Shown here: in pieces, positions 43,780 through 52,571 of the stretch
How positions within the stretch are numbered: position 1 is the stretch's first letter
Layout of the letters: each line of letters opens with the position of its first letter
NCBI RefSeq assembly: GCF_024181725.1
Contig: NZ_CP028908.1
Span: 3,523,501-3,587,500 of the forward strand
Length of the DNA stretch: 64,000 nt
From: Bradyrhizobium sp. WD16
Lineage (GTDB): Bacteria > Pseudomonadota > Alphaproteobacteria > Rhizobiales > Xanthobacteraceae
Direction: 5' to 3'
Notes under the pieces: model-generated
Database searches by the model: none
What the model was told of the DNA's origin: nothing
The model's input: the letters and a program-made list of their open reading frames with translations, nothing else
Program-made: the position numbers and the translations under genes

Positions 43780-44015
43780 CCTGCGGCGCCACAGCTTCGC
43801 GGTGCAGGCGCGGCCCTATCTGTGGAAACTGCGCAACCTGAGCCGTGAAACCGCCAACCTTGCGGTTGTCGACGACGGTGCCGTGATCATCGTCAATCGG
43901 GTGGAGAGCCGCGAAATCATGCGCTGAGTTACCAGCGTCGGCGGCCGTGCCCCGAGGGGCCTGCGGTCTCGGCAAGGCGGTGCTGTCGACCTATCCGGAG
44001 GATGGGGCGCCATAA
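43780..44015 (+). pseudogene. Remnant of an IclR-family regulator (sensor domain)
   Basis: One frame reads HSFAVQARPYLWKLRNLSRE then TANLAVVDDGAVIIVNRVES, exactly the first part of the IclR effector domain ('A.p.L..L...t.etanLav.d.g.vvyv.rves'). A stop codon follows REIMR. After a frame change the continuation GGRAP, then GACGLGKAVLSTYPEDGAP matches the 'vG.rap.h.tg.GKaLLa' segment. The HTH domain and the rest of the sensor are missing. It lies between the oxalate and purine-like clusters and may be the former regulator of the latter. Confidence 0.75.
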
Positions 44016-44023
44016 GGCATGCT

Positions 44024-44881
44024 TCATGCGACGCGTCGGACGGTGCCGTAAACGATTCCCTTCTCCTTGAGCCAGCGCCGATACGCGACCGATGAGCCGT
44101 CGGCGCGGGTCGGAATTTCGGCGCGGGGCTCGAGCGGCAACAGCAGCGGCCGCTGGTTCTCCAGGATAATGCGATCCTGCAGGAAGATCAGCTGTTGAAA
44201 CTGGACGAGCTCGGCGAGCTTCGACTGGTCGTCGATCAGGAACATCACGGGATGTGCCCGGCAGAGATCCTCAGCGAGCGGCTGAACGAACAGGCAGATC
44301 ACGTCCCAGCGGTTGGCGGCGTTCGGGCAGGTCTTGTACAGGATCGTCACGAAAGGCGAAGCGACACGATACATGTATTGGGTGACGATCCCGTCGGTCG
44401 CCGACAGCGCTGCCTGCGGCTGGTAGAACTGACAGTCGGTCGCCCAAACCTCGTCGACGTCGCGGCGGATCTCGGTCGCGTAGTGCAGCACTTCAGTCTG
44501 CGGTTCCGCGCCGAGAATATCGGTGTGAACGAAAGGAAAATGCGCCATATCGAGGAAATTCTCGACAATCCGCAATCCTGACGAACGGACCGATATCGCG
44601 CCGCAGAGCACGTGACGGCGGTCGGACTCGTCGGCCTCGGGAATCGGTAGCACATCGCGATCGGGGCTGCCGAGGCTTAGCCAGAGATAGCCGTAACGCT
44701 GCCGCGTCGGCAGGGGCTCGCGCGTGCCAGCGAGGGTGGCGACGATCGTGCCGTCGCCGGATCGGCGGGTGACGATATCGGCGTCCAGAAGGCGGTGTTG
44801 CTTGGGTCCTTCGGGAATGTCGATCAACGGATCGATGACGTACCATTGATCAAGTGTCCCCGGTTCGATGATGCGGCGCAT
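44024..44881 (-). CDS. Rieske-type oxygenase, catalytic domain without [2Fe-2S] loops
   Basis: A 285-residue protein. The iron-binding motif is intact: ENFLDMAHFPFVHTDILG (D-x2-H-x4-H) and a later aspartate in LQDRIILENQRPLLL, as in VanA/NdmA-type oxygenases. The N-terminal 80 residues are a degraded Rieske fold (LDQWYVIDPLIDIPEGPKQ; LPTRQRYGYLWLSLGSPD) in which the CxH and CxxH loops are deleted; I find no C-x-H motif. NdmC of Pseudomonas putida shows the same architecture and takes electrons from a Rieske cluster on another protein. It is the last gene of the importer/deaminase unit. The substrate is perhaps an N-methylated or other purine. Confidence 0.8.
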   Translation of the reverse strand: MRRIIEPGTLDQWYVIDPLIDIPEGPKQHRLLDADIVTRRSGDGTIVATLAGTREPLPTRQRYGYLWLSLGSPDRDVLPIPEADESDRRHVLCGAISVRSSGLRIVENFLDMAHFPFVHTDILGAEPQTEVLHYATEIRRDVDEVWATDCQFYQPQAALSATDGIVTQYMYRVASPFVTILYKTCPNAANRWDVICLFVQPLAEDLCRAHPVMFLIDDQSKLAELVQFQQLIFLQDRIILENQRPLLLPLEPRAEIPTRADGSSVAYRRWLKEKGIVYGTVRRVA

Positions 44882-44917
44882 GGCGTTCGCTTCCTTGTGC
44901 GGCGAGGTCGGTCCGGC

Positions 44918-46318
44918 CTATTGCCGATAGATTCGCCTTATCACTTTCGCATGGGCGGCCAGTGCGGCCTCGACGTCAAAATCGAGGAACTCGCCGCGGC
45001 TGATGATCTCGCGCCCGTTGATGAAGGAATAGTCGACCTTGAACGGACCGCACATGATCATCGCCGCGAGCGGATCGCGCTGTGTGCCGGACAGTCCAAG
45101 CTGGTTGAGGCGGACGGCGATGAAATCGGCGCTCATGCCGGGTGCCAGATGGCCGACGTCGTCGCGGCCGAGCAGTTCGGCGCCGCCACGGGTCGCCATA
45201 ACCAGGGACTCGCGCGCCGAGAGTGCCTTCGGGCTGCCGCCGAAGCCGCCACGGCCGCCCGGCGCTTCCGAAAGATAGCGGTTCGGCGCGACACGCTGCA
45301 GCATCTGCGCCAGCCGGGCTTCGAGGAAGAGGTTGGAGGTGTCGTTGGAGGCAGAACCGTCGACCCCGAGACCGCACGAGACGCCGGCATCAAGCATTTC
45401 GCGGATCTTCGCGATTCCCTGGCCGCATCTCATATTTGCCGACGGGCAATGCACCATGCCTGTGCCGGTTTCAGCGAACTGCCTGATCTCGTCGCTGTTG
45501 AGGAAGATGGCGTGGGCGAACCAGACGTCCGGCCCAAGCCAGCCGACCGAAGCTGCGAATTCTACCGGGCGCATACCGTAGGTCTTTCGGCAGTAGACCT
45601 CTTCATCAAGCTCTTCGGCAAGGTGGGCGTGCAGGTGTACGCCGGCATGGCTGCGGGCAAGCTGCGCCGCCTCCTTCATCAGTCCGGGTGTCACGGAGAA
45701 CGGCGAACACGGTGCGAGCACGATGCGTGTCATCGCGTGCCGACTGCGATCGTGATGTGTCTGGATAAGGCGCTCGGCATCCTTGAGGATGTCTTCTTCG
45801 CGCTCGACGCATCGATCGGGGGGCAATCCTCCCTGGCTCTGGCCGCGCGACATCGCGCCGCGCGCGGCATGAAATCTCAGCCCGATATCCTGGGCTGCGG
45901 CAATGGTCGAGTCGAGCCGGACGTTATTGGGCTGGATGTAGAGGTGGTCGGAGCTCGTGGTACAGCCGGATGCGATCAATTCAGCCATGGCGACGCGAGC
46001 GCTGATATGGATCGCTTCGTCGTCCAGCTCCGCCCAGATCGGATAGAGTGTGGTGAGCCAGACGAATAGTTCGTCGTCCTGCACCATCACCCGAGTGAGG
46101 TTCTGGTACATGTGGTGGTGGGTATTGACCATCCCCGGCATCACCAGATGACCGCCGAGATCGAGAACCCGATCAGCCGACAAATGTGCCAGCTCCGACG
46201 TGGTACCGACCGCTTCGATGACGTTGCCGCGCACGAACAGTGCACCGTCCTTCAGCTCGCGCCGGGCATCGTCGAACGTGGCGAGATGGTCGATATTCTT
46301 GACGAGGAGTGTGTTCAT
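44918..46318 (-). CDS. 8-oxoguanine / guanine deaminase-like amidohydrolase
   Basis: A 466-residue amidohydrolase with the metal-site motifs of the AtzB/TrzN/8-oxoguanine-deaminase group: VMPGMVNTHHHMYQNLTR (HxH), GVHLHAHLAEELDEEVYCRK, WFAHAIFLNSDEI and the Asp in CGLGVDGSASNDTSNLFLEA. The 8-oxoguanine deaminases (yielding urate) are its closest family by these motifs. It follows permease 2 after only 2 bases (stop TGA then CCATG), so it is made with the importer, and it fits deamination of imported purines. Exact specificity not proven. Confidence 0.85.
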   Translation of the reverse strand: MNTLLVKNIDHLATFDDARRELKDGALFVRGNVIEAVGTTSELAHLSADRVLDLGGHLVMPGMVNTHHHMYQNLTRVMVQDDELFVWLTTLYPIWAELDDEAIHISARVAMAELIASGCTTSSDHLYIQPNNVRLDSTIAAAQDIGLRFHAARGAMSRGQSQGGLPPDRCVEREEDILKDAERLIQTHHDRSRHAMTRIVLAPCSPFSVTPGLMKEAAQLARSHAGVHLHAHLAEELDEEVYCRKTYGMRPVEFAASVGWLGPDVWFAHAIFLNSDEIRQFAETGTGMVHCPSANMRCGQGIAKIREMLDAGVSCGLGVDGSASNDTSNLFLEARLAQMLQRVAPNRYLSEAPGGRGGFGGSPKALSARESLVMATRGGAELLGRDDVGHLAPGMSADFIAVRLNQLGLSGTQRDPLAAMIMCGPFKVDYSFINGREIISRGEFLDFDVEAALAAHAKVIRRIYRQ

Positions 46319-46320
46319 GG

Positions 46321-47256
46321 TCACCGGAGGTCGCGATGGTAGGGAACGCCGAGCGCTGCAGGGGCGGCCATCGCCAGCCGCATGCGCCGCCAGGCAACGA
46401 CCGGCACGATGATGAAGGCGATCGTGCCGAGGTAAGGAAGCATCGACAGGATTGGTGCCGCGACCGGCCAGTTGCGCGCCTGTCCGACAAACCCGAGCGA
46501 GGTGATGACGCCGAACAGCAGTGCGGCGAGCACCGCATTGAGCGGACGATAGCCCGCGAAGATGACCAGTGCCACGGCGATCCAGCCTCGGCCGGCGACG
46601 ACGCCTTCGGACCATGATGGCACAAAGGCCAGGGTCAGATAGGCGCCGGCGCCAGCGGCGAGAGCCGCACCTGCAGCCACATACCAGAACCGGATCTTTT
46701 GTACGGCGATTCCTGCAGCGTCGGCCGCAGCCGGATTTTCACCGACCGCCCGCAGGTTGAGGCCGTGCCGGGTGCGGAACATCAGCAGATGAATCAGCGC
46801 CGGTAGAACGAAGTAGGTGAGATAGACGAGCACGTTCTGCGAAAACAGCGCACGGCCGATCAGCGGAAGAGAACTGAGATACGGCAGCTCAAATGGCGCG
46901 AAGACGGCCGGCGCCGGCATTCCGGAATAGGCCCTGCCGATGGTTGCCGCAAATCCGGTGCCCATCAATGTCAGCGCGAGCCCGCACAGCACCTGGTTGG
47001 CGCGGACCTGGACGACGATGGTGGCGAACACCATCCCGACGGCAAGACCGACGATGAGGGCGAGGACAAAGCCGGCCGCGGGGCTGCCGGTCGTCACGAC
47101 GGTTGCGATGGCGGTGATCGCGCCAAGCGCCATCAGGCCTTCCACCCCCAGATTGACGACGCCCACGCGCTCGGCCAGTACCTCGCCGAGCGCGGCGAGG
47201 GCCAGTACGCCGCCCGCGAGGATAGAGGTCTGCAACATGCTGGTGATCAGGTCCAT
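46321..47256 (-). CDS. ABC transporter permease 2 (nucleoside/purine type)
   Basis: A 311-residue permease of the BMP/simple-sugar type. The start at MDLITSMLQTSILAGG is chosen over longer frames. The family loop is seen as LAALGEVLAERVGVVNLGVE then GLMALGAI, and NLRAVGENPAAADAAGI is the coupling-helix (EAA-like) region. About ten TM segments. Gap to permease 1 is 13 bases. It works with permease 1, the ATPase and the BMP lipoprotein-like binding protein. Confidence 0.85.
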   Translation of the reverse strand: MDLITSMLQTSILAGGVLALAALGEVLAERVGVVNLGVEGLMALGAITAIATVVTTGSPAAGFVLALIVGLAVGMVFATIVVQVRANQVLCGLALTLMGTGFAATIGRAYSGMPAPAVFAPFELPYLSSLPLIGRALFSQNVLVYLTYFVLPALIHLLMFRTRHGLNLRAVGENPAAADAAGIAVQKIRFWYVAAGAALAAGAGAYLTLAFVPSWSEGVVAGRGWIAVALVIFAGYRPLNAVLAALLFGVITSLGFVGQARNWPVAAPILSMLPYLGTIAFIIVPVVAWRRMRLAMAAPAALGVPYHRDLR

Positions 47257-47269
47257 CGATGTTGCTCTG

Positions 47270-48322
47270 TCATGATTCGGCGGGCCGGGCGCGGACGAGC
47301 CGGAAATGCGCGAGCTCGTCACCGATCGCAGTGAAGAACAGTATCAGGCCGGTGATGGCGAGCACCGTCGAGGTGTTGACCCCCTGAGTCTGCAGGACGA
47401 TTCCGGAATTGAGAATCACCGCCATCAGGGCGGCGGCGGCGATCACGCCGACGCAGGAGCCGCGGGCAAGCACCGCGACCATGATGCCGAGATAGCCGAA
47501 ATTATTGGAGATGCCGCCCTGCAGCCGATGCACCGTGCCCGCGACTTCAAGCATACCGGCGACGCCCGCGATTGCGCCCGACAGCAGCATCACAGCGACG
47601 AGACGGCGGCGGAAGGGGATGCCGGCATAGGCAGCTGCCTGCGGATTTGAACCGGCGATACGGACTTCATATCCCCATTTCGTGAAGCCGAGCGTCGCTG
47701 CCACGACGAGGCAGATGACGATGGTGAGGGGGAAACCCCAATGGATCAGGCCCCAGAATTCCGGCACGTCGTGGACGAGGCGCGCCGTGGTGGCAAGCGC
47801 ATGGCCGCCGGGGTCGAGCCAGGGGCCGGTCGAGACATAGTAGACGAGCAGGGTGGCAACGAAATTCAGCAACAGCGTGGTGATCAGTTCACTGACCTCC
47901 GCAAAGGCGCGGGCCAGGGTCGGAATCAGGATCCAGACGAGCCCGCCGGCGGCGCCGGCGACGAACATCAACGGCAGCATCAGGACCGTCGGACCAGGAA
48001 TGAACAGGGCAACGCCGCTCGCGGCAAAGGCGCCCGCGTAGAACTGCCCGTCCGCGCCGATATTCCAGGCGCCGATGCGCAGTGCCACCGCGACGGAAAG
48101 GCCGGTGAGGATCAAGGGCGTGAGCAGGAGGCCGACATCCTCCAGGCCAAAGTCGGAGCCGAATGTCGAACGTAGCACCTGACCTGCGAGGTCAAGCGGC
48201 CGGGCGCCACCGGCGGCCAGCAGCGTTCCGGCGGCGGCGAGCGCCAGGGCTACGGCGGCAACGCGCGCGACGATTGCCGCGGCGGGAGAGGAGGATGGCA
48301 GGCGCTGTAGTCGGAGGGCCAC
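47270..48322 (-). CDS. ABC transporter permease 1 (nucleoside/purine type)
   Basis: A 350-residue permease with ten or so TM helices. The family motif ILTGLSVAVALRIGAWNIGADGQ and the coupling helix GYEVRIAGSNPQAAAYAGIP are typical of YufP-like nucleoside permeases. Forms the heteromeric channel with permease 2. It lies 17 bases after the ATPase gene. Confidence 0.85.
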   Translation of the reverse strand: MALRLQRLPSSSPAAAIVARVAAVALALAAAGTLLAAGGARPLDLAGQVLRSTFGSDFGLEDVGLLLTPLILTGLSVAVALRIGAWNIGADGQFYAGAFAASGVALFIPGPTVLMLPLMFVAGAAGGLVWILIPTLARAFAEVSELITTLLLNFVATLLVYYVSTGPWLDPGGHALATTARLVHDVPEFWGLIHWGFPLTIVICLVVAATLGFTKWGYEVRIAGSNPQAAAYAGIPFRRRLVAVMLLSGAIAGVAGMLEVAGTVHRLQGGISNNFGYLGIMVAVLARGSCVGVIAAAALMAVILNSGIVLQTQGVNTSTVLAITGLILFFTAIGDELAHFRLVRARPAES

Positions 48323-48339
48323 GATCAGTCTCCGATGGC

Positions 48340-49932
48340 CTAGCGCTGCGACGGGGTGATGCGCTGGCCCCCCATCATTAGGCCGATCTGTTCGATCTGC
48401 GCCGTGGCCGTATCGATGACGCCCATGATCTCGCCATGGAACATCACGGCAATCCGATCCGATAACTTGAGGAGTTCCTCCAGCTCCTCGGAGATCACCA
48501 CGAGACCGACACCGGAGTCCCGCAGTTCGATGAAGTAGCGCATCATTGCATTGATGGCACCGACGTCGAGGCCACGGCTCGGGTATGCCGCTATCAGAAC
48601 GCGACGGGCAATGCGCATTTCTCGACGGGCGACGAAGCGTTGCTGGTTGCCGCCGGAGAGGTTGCGGATCGGCATGGCGAAATCGGGTATCGTGACCGAA
48701 GCGGCTGTCGCAATGGCCTTTGCCAGCGCCAGAGCTGCATGGGGCCGGAAGGCGCTCCTCACCGAAACCGGCGGCCGACCGTATTCCCGGATCGCGCCGT
48801 TGTCGGTCACGCTCAGCGCTGGCGCGAGGCCGCTGTGTAGCCGGTCTTCCGGAATATGGCCGACGCCGAAGCCGGAGATATCGGCAGCGCTGGCGGATGA
48901 GAAGTCCCGTCCGTCGATGCTGATCGCGCCGGAAGCGATGCGTCGCATCCCGGTGAGGACCTGGCTCAATTCCTTCTGGCCATTGCCGGCGACGCCGGCG
49001 ATGCCGAGGATCTCTCCTGGAGCGAGATCGAGCGAGACGCTGTTCAAGACGATATTGCCGAGGTTGTCGCGAACCGTTACATCGCGAAGCTGGAGCATGG
49101 TTTTTTTGGAAGCGGGAACCGCGGCGCTGCTGCGGGCGCGCAGATCCTCGGTCGTGAAGTCATGGCCGACCATCAGCCTCGCCAGCATCCGTTGGTTGCA
49201 GTTTCGCGTCTCTTCCGTCGTCACCCGGCGGCCGCCGCGGAGCACCGTGATGCGATCCGAGATTTCCAGGACTTCATCGAGCTTGTGGCTGATGAAGATC
49301 ACGGCGTTGCCGTGCGAGACGAATTCCTTCAGCGCCTTGAACAGTTCATGAGCTTCGGCAGGCGTGAGCACTGCGGTCGGCTCGTCCAGGATGAGAACCC
49401 GGGCCTTGCGCGCCAGCACTCGGAGAATTTCGACACGCTGCTGTTCGCCGGTGGACAGTTCGGCGATGCGAACCCCGGGGCGGACCGGCAGATTGAGCGA
49501 GGCTGCCAGCCTTTCCGTGCGTAATTCCAACTCCTGCGCACTGATCCGGCGCGGCGTTTCCGACCAGCCAAGATGCACGTTCTCCGCAACGGTGAAAGCC
49601 TTGACCAGCCTGAAGTGCTGGTGAACCATTCCAATCCCGGCCGCGATGGCTTCCACCGGTGACGCAAAGGTCTTGAGATATCCGTCGATGATGATCTCGC
49701 CTGCATCGGGCTGGTAGATGCCGGTGAGGATATTCATCAATGTCGACTTCCCCGCGCCATTCTCGCCGAGCAGCGCGTGGATCTCGCCCGGCTGTACGTC
49801 GAGATCCACGTTCTGGTTGGCGATTACGCCGGGAAAGGACTTGGCGATGCCCTTCAGCAGCACGATCGGCGGCGTTCCAGGCGCCGGGCGCAACCGCGAT
49901 GTGATGTCGGGCATCGCGTTCATCCGAGACAT
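48340..49932 (-). CDS. ABC transporter ATPase with two nucleotide-binding domains (YufO type)
   Basis: A 530-residue double ATPase. Domain 1 has Walker A in GENGAGKSTLMNILTGIYQP, signature LSTGEQQRVEILRVLARKAR and Walker B VLILDEPTAVLTP. Domain 2 has a degenerate Walker A (GVAGNGQKELSQVLTGMRRI) and signature LSGGNQQRFVARREMRIA followed by VLIAAYPSRGLDVGA in place of Walker B. This pair is characteristic of BMP-type nucleoside importers. Starts at the ATG 49932, five bases after the binding-protein stop. Confidence 0.9.
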   Translation of the reverse strand: MSRMNAMPDITSRLRPAPGTPPIVLLKGIAKSFPGVIANQNVDLDVQPGEIHALLGENGAGKSTLMNILTGIYQPDAGEIIIDGYLKTFASPVEAIAAGIGMVHQHFRLVKAFTVAENVHLGWSETPRRISAQELELRTERLAASLNLPVRPGVRIAELSTGEQQRVEILRVLARKARVLILDEPTAVLTPAEAHELFKALKEFVSHGNAVIFISHKLDEVLEISDRITVLRGGRRVTTEETRNCNQRMLARLMVGHDFTTEDLRARSSAAVPASKKTMLQLRDVTVRDNLGNIVLNSVSLDLAPGEILGIAGVAGNGQKELSQVLTGMRRIASGAISIDGRDFSSASAADISGFGVGHIPEDRLHSGLAPALSVTDNGAIREYGRPPVSVRSAFRPHAALALAKAIATAASVTIPDFAMPIRNLSGGNQQRFVARREMRIARRVLIAAYPSRGLDVGAINAMMRYFIELRDSGVGLVVISEELEELLKLSDRIAVMFHGEIMGVIDTATAQIEQIGLMMGGQRITPSQR

Positions 49933-49937
49933 CGAGG

Positions 49938-51050
49938 TCAGAGCCCGGTCACGCCGGCGATCGACCAGTCCCAGTTGTAGAGCTCCTGCTCGGTCATCTT
50001 GTGGCCCGCCGCGACCTTGACATTGCCCTTGGCGTCCTTGATCTCGCCGACGAATGGCGACCACCCGGCCAGGATCTTGTCCCGTACGGCGTCCGCCTGC
50101 TTGCGGACCTCTTCGGGAACCGTCTCGCCCCAGGCACCCCTGTCGACGCCGACGCCCATCGACAGGATGGTGCTGGATGGCGTCCATGTGCCGACAAGGC
50201 GTTTTCGGACCTCTTCGACGTAATACTTTTTGAAATCGACCACGATCGAGCTGATGTAGCCTTTGGGGCCGTAGCGGCGGATATCGGTGTTCCACATGAC
50301 CGCTTTGGCGCCGCGTTTCTCGGCAACCTGCAGATAGCCCGCTTCATCCATGATGCCGAAGAGCAGGTCGCAGCCGTTGTCCAGCAGGGCGGTTCCAGCC
50401 TGTGTCGCAGCCTGAGGGTCAAACCAGGAGTTGATCGTGATGACCTGGATGGTGGCGTTGGGATTGACCGAGCGCGCGCCCATGAGGAAGGCGTTGGTGC
50501 CGGAGAAGACGGACGGCACCGGAAACGATGCGACATAGCCGAGTTTGCCGGTCTTGCTCATCAGTCCCGCCGCGACGCCCGTGACATAAGTGGGATACCA
50601 GTGCGCCACGTAGTAGGAGCCGAGATTGTCGAGCGGGTTGCGGCCGTCGCACTCAAAGAAGGCGACCTTGGGTGACCGTTTGGCGACGTCGTACAGGAAG
50701 TCACCGTAGTTCGAGGTCGCGAACACCATGCAGGCCCGCTCCGAGATGAACTGGCGGAAGGTCCGCGTCGCGTCGGCGGAATAGGGAATGCTTTCGACGA
50801 ACAGCGTCTTGAGCTTGGGGAAGGCAGCCTGCACAGCCTTCATGCCCTGATCGTGACTCCACGTCCAGCCTTCATCGGTGACGGGACCGGTGTGGCCGAA
50901 CGCGATCACGGCGTCCTTTTCATCCACAGGCAGCAGCGGCGCAGCGGCTCTTGCCGGCACGATCCAGCCTGGTGGCAGAAGTAGCGAGCTGCCTGCGGCG
51001 GCGCCGATATTGAGAAAGCCGCGACGAGAAAGGGTGCGGAGATCGGACAT
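49938..51050 (-). CDS. BMP-family substrate-binding protein, Tat signal
   Basis: A 370-residue periplasmic binding protein of the BMP (nucleoside) family. N-terminal Tat signal LSRRGFLNIGAAAGSSLLLP, then the family stretches FGHTGPVTDEGWTWSHDQGM, PKVAFFECDGRNPLDNLGSY, and GCDLLFGIMDEAGYLQVAEK. It should deliver nucleosides or purine bases to the permeases. First gene of the importer/deaminase/oxygenase unit; the promoter region is shared divergently with the acylphosphatase-like gene. Confidence 0.88.
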   Translation of the reverse strand: MSDLRTLSRRGFLNIGAAAGSSLLLPPGWIVPARAAAPLLPVDEKDAVIAFGHTGPVTDEGWTWSHDQGMKAVQAAFPKLKTLFVESIPYSADATRTFRQFISERACMVFATSNYGDFLYDVAKRSPKVAFFECDGRNPLDNLGSYYVAHWYPTYVTGVAAGLMSKTGKLGYVASFPVPSVFSGTNAFLMGARSVNPNATIQVITINSWFDPQAATQAGTALLDNGCDLLFGIMDEAGYLQVAEKRGAKAVMWNTDIRRYGPKGYISSIVVDFKKYYVEEVRKRLVGTWTPSSTILSMGVGVDRGAWGETVPEEVRKQADAVRDKILAGWSPFVGEIKDAKGNVKVAAGHKMTEQELYNWDWSIAGVTGL

Positions 51051-51541
51051 AGGTGACTTTAACCTCGTTGTGTTTGAGCCCGCGACGCCTTGAACATCGA
51101 CGTTGTGCCGCTGTCGAAATCGTCTCGGGGCACATCGGGCGTTGCCGATTGCCTCCCCTTCATGACTTTCATCAGCAGCCGGCTGATTACCTTAGCAATC
51201 TCCATGCCGGCCATCGGCAACGTTCGGCGTCGAGGGCTGATCCTGCCGCAAGGCGGCGCTCGCTCGGTCAAGACGCGACGAACGCCTCGTCGCTGAACTG
51301 TGCAGAATCGCGTCAACCTCCGTCCCGAACTGAGCCGCATCAGTCTGTCGGGCCTCGGCTGTTTCGAACAGACGCTTCTTTTCGATCGGTGTGGTGCGTT
51401 AAAGGCAACACATTCGATCGTCGGAATCTCAAAAAACAAGCATATTTCTGCTTTGCTGCATAAAGGGTATGCAGCCGCCAATTTAGCGCTTGCTCCAAGG
51501 AGGCGATCGCCGAATAGATTGCAATGTGAGGTGTGAGCGTC
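51051..51541. promoter_or_regulatory. Divergent promoter region of the purine-like cluster
   Basis: No gene I accept lies here; a 184-codon minus-strand frame has no family resemblance. The region separates the two divergent operons. It is AT-richer near 51425-51485. The main feature is the palindrome at 51455-51475, listed separately. Confidence 0.6.
51455..51475. promoter_or_regulatory. Perfect 21-bp palindrome, candidate operator
   Basis: GCTGCATAAAGGGTATGCAGC: eight-base perfect arms (GCTGCATA / TATGCAGC) around a 5-base centre. It lies in the divergent promoter, 67 bases before the acylphosphatase-like start, and differs in core from the GntR operators of the oxalate cluster. It is long enough for a dimeric regulator; no intact regulator gene is next to it. 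Confidence 0.65.
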
Positions 51542-51775
51542 ATGCGAGAAGCCATCAGTATTGTCTTCATCGGGCATTTTCGCGCGGATAGCTTTTGCGA
51601 ATTCGTCGACCATCGGGCTCGTCGGCTACAGCTCGATGTCGTGATGGAAAGAGCGGGCGACGAACGCATTGAGGTCAGGGTTGCGGGGCAGCCGGACCTG
51701 ATCGATGCATTCGAGATGGCGTGCAGCCTCGGACCGATCGATTGCGTCGTTCGCGAGGTCGAGCGCGAAAGCTGA
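51542..51775 (+). CDS. Acylphosphatase-fold small protein lacking the catalytic Asn
   Basis: A 77-residue protein with the acylphosphatase outline: strand SIVFIGHFRADSFCEFVDHR in the place of the phosphate loop (an Arg is kept), then LDVVMERAGDERIEVRVAGQ, and the C-terminal IDAFEMACSLGPIDCVVREV ('C..GP..A.V..V' ending). The family Asn in 'GWVRN' and the loop G-x-V-Q-G-V-G are absent, so hydrolysis is doubtful. The start at ATG 51542 follows GAGGTGTGAGCGTC. It probably starts the operon of Rieske protein, GST and adenine deaminase; perhaps a partner or adaptor. Confidence 0.6.
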   Translation: MREAISIVFIGHFRADSFCEFVDHRARRLQLDVVMERAGDERIEVRVAGQPDLIDAFEMACSLGPIDCVVREVERES

Positions 51776-51872
51776 TTGAATGCGAATCGCTTTTGGCAGC
51801 GGCTGTCATCGCAGTCGCGGGCGTTCTTCCTCCGGGCGATGCCGCGGCGGTGCGTGAACAGTGGAGTAGCGG

Positions 51873-52571
51873 ATGGAGTTCGATCCCGGTTGGTATCCGG
51901 TCGGTCTCAGTGGGGGATTGGCGCCAGGTACCCTGGCGGGCACGCGATTGTTCGGTCGAGAGCTCGTTATCTGGCGCGACGCGAGCGGCGCCTGCCACGC
52001 GTGGGAGGACCGCTGTCCTCACCGCGGCATGCGACTGAGCTTCGGCTTCGTCCGCAACGACCACATCGCGTGCCTCTATCACGGGTGGCAATTCGATGGT
52101 GGAGCGCGGTGCCGCTACATTCCTGCGCACCCGGATCTCGAAGTGCCCGGTTCGATCTGCGTCGCAACCTATGCCGCGGTCGAGCGGCTGGGTATCATCT
52201 GGGCCTACAGCGAGGTGAATGTCGACGAGCCGGGCGTCGCCCCGCCTGATGAATGGACGCCGGTCACGCCGGTGCGCAGCCTCTCCGTCGATGTGTCGCC
52301 CGCAGGCGTGCTCGAAATGCTGAGCGAGACGCCCGCCAAGCGGACCGGCACGGCATGGACGCGAGCCTGCGGCGGCGACACGGTCATCCTTGCGCTGCAG
52401 CCGGTCGCGTCGAACGAAACCGTCCTCCATCTCGTGGTCGCTGGAGCGCCGGAGATCCATCGCGGCGCCGGCCAAAAACGCGTCTCTGCCTGGGGCGAGG
52501 CGCTCCGTCGCCAGCTCGAAGCGCGAGAAAACACATCGATTCCCAGCGTCTGGCAGGGGGCGGCTTGGTGA
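51873..52571 (+). CDS. Rieske [2Fe-2S] protein with truncated oxygenase C-terminus
   Basis: A 232-residue protein. The N-terminal 110 residues are a classical Rieske domain: CPHRGMRLSFGFVRNDHIAC and LYHGWQFDGG (C-x-H 17 C-x2-H). The rest (RSLSVDVSPAGVLEMLSETP; LQPVASNETVLHLVVAGAPE; SAWGEALRRQLEAREN) resembles the end of an oxygenase alpha subunit, but the D-x2-H-x4-H iron site is absent. It can therefore carry electrons but not oxygenate. It complements the cluster-less oxygenase at 44024. The gene overlaps the GST gene by GTGA. Confidence 0.8.
   Translation: MEFDPGWYPVGLSGGLAPGTLAGTRLFGRELVIWRDASGACHAWEDRCPHRGMRLSFGFVRNDHIACLYHGWQFDGGARCRYIPAHPDLEVPGSICVATYAAVERLGIIWAYSEVNVDEPGVAPPDEWTPVTPVRSLSVDVSPAGVLEMLSETPAKRTGTAWTRACGGDTVILALQPVASNETVLHLVVAGAPEIHRGAGQKRVSAWGEALRRQLEARENTSIPSVWQGAAW

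Noticed and set aside
51059-51613. 184-codon minus-strand frame in the divergent promoter region
   Set aside because: No protein-like composition, overlaps the palindrome and the acylphosphatase-like gene, no RBS.
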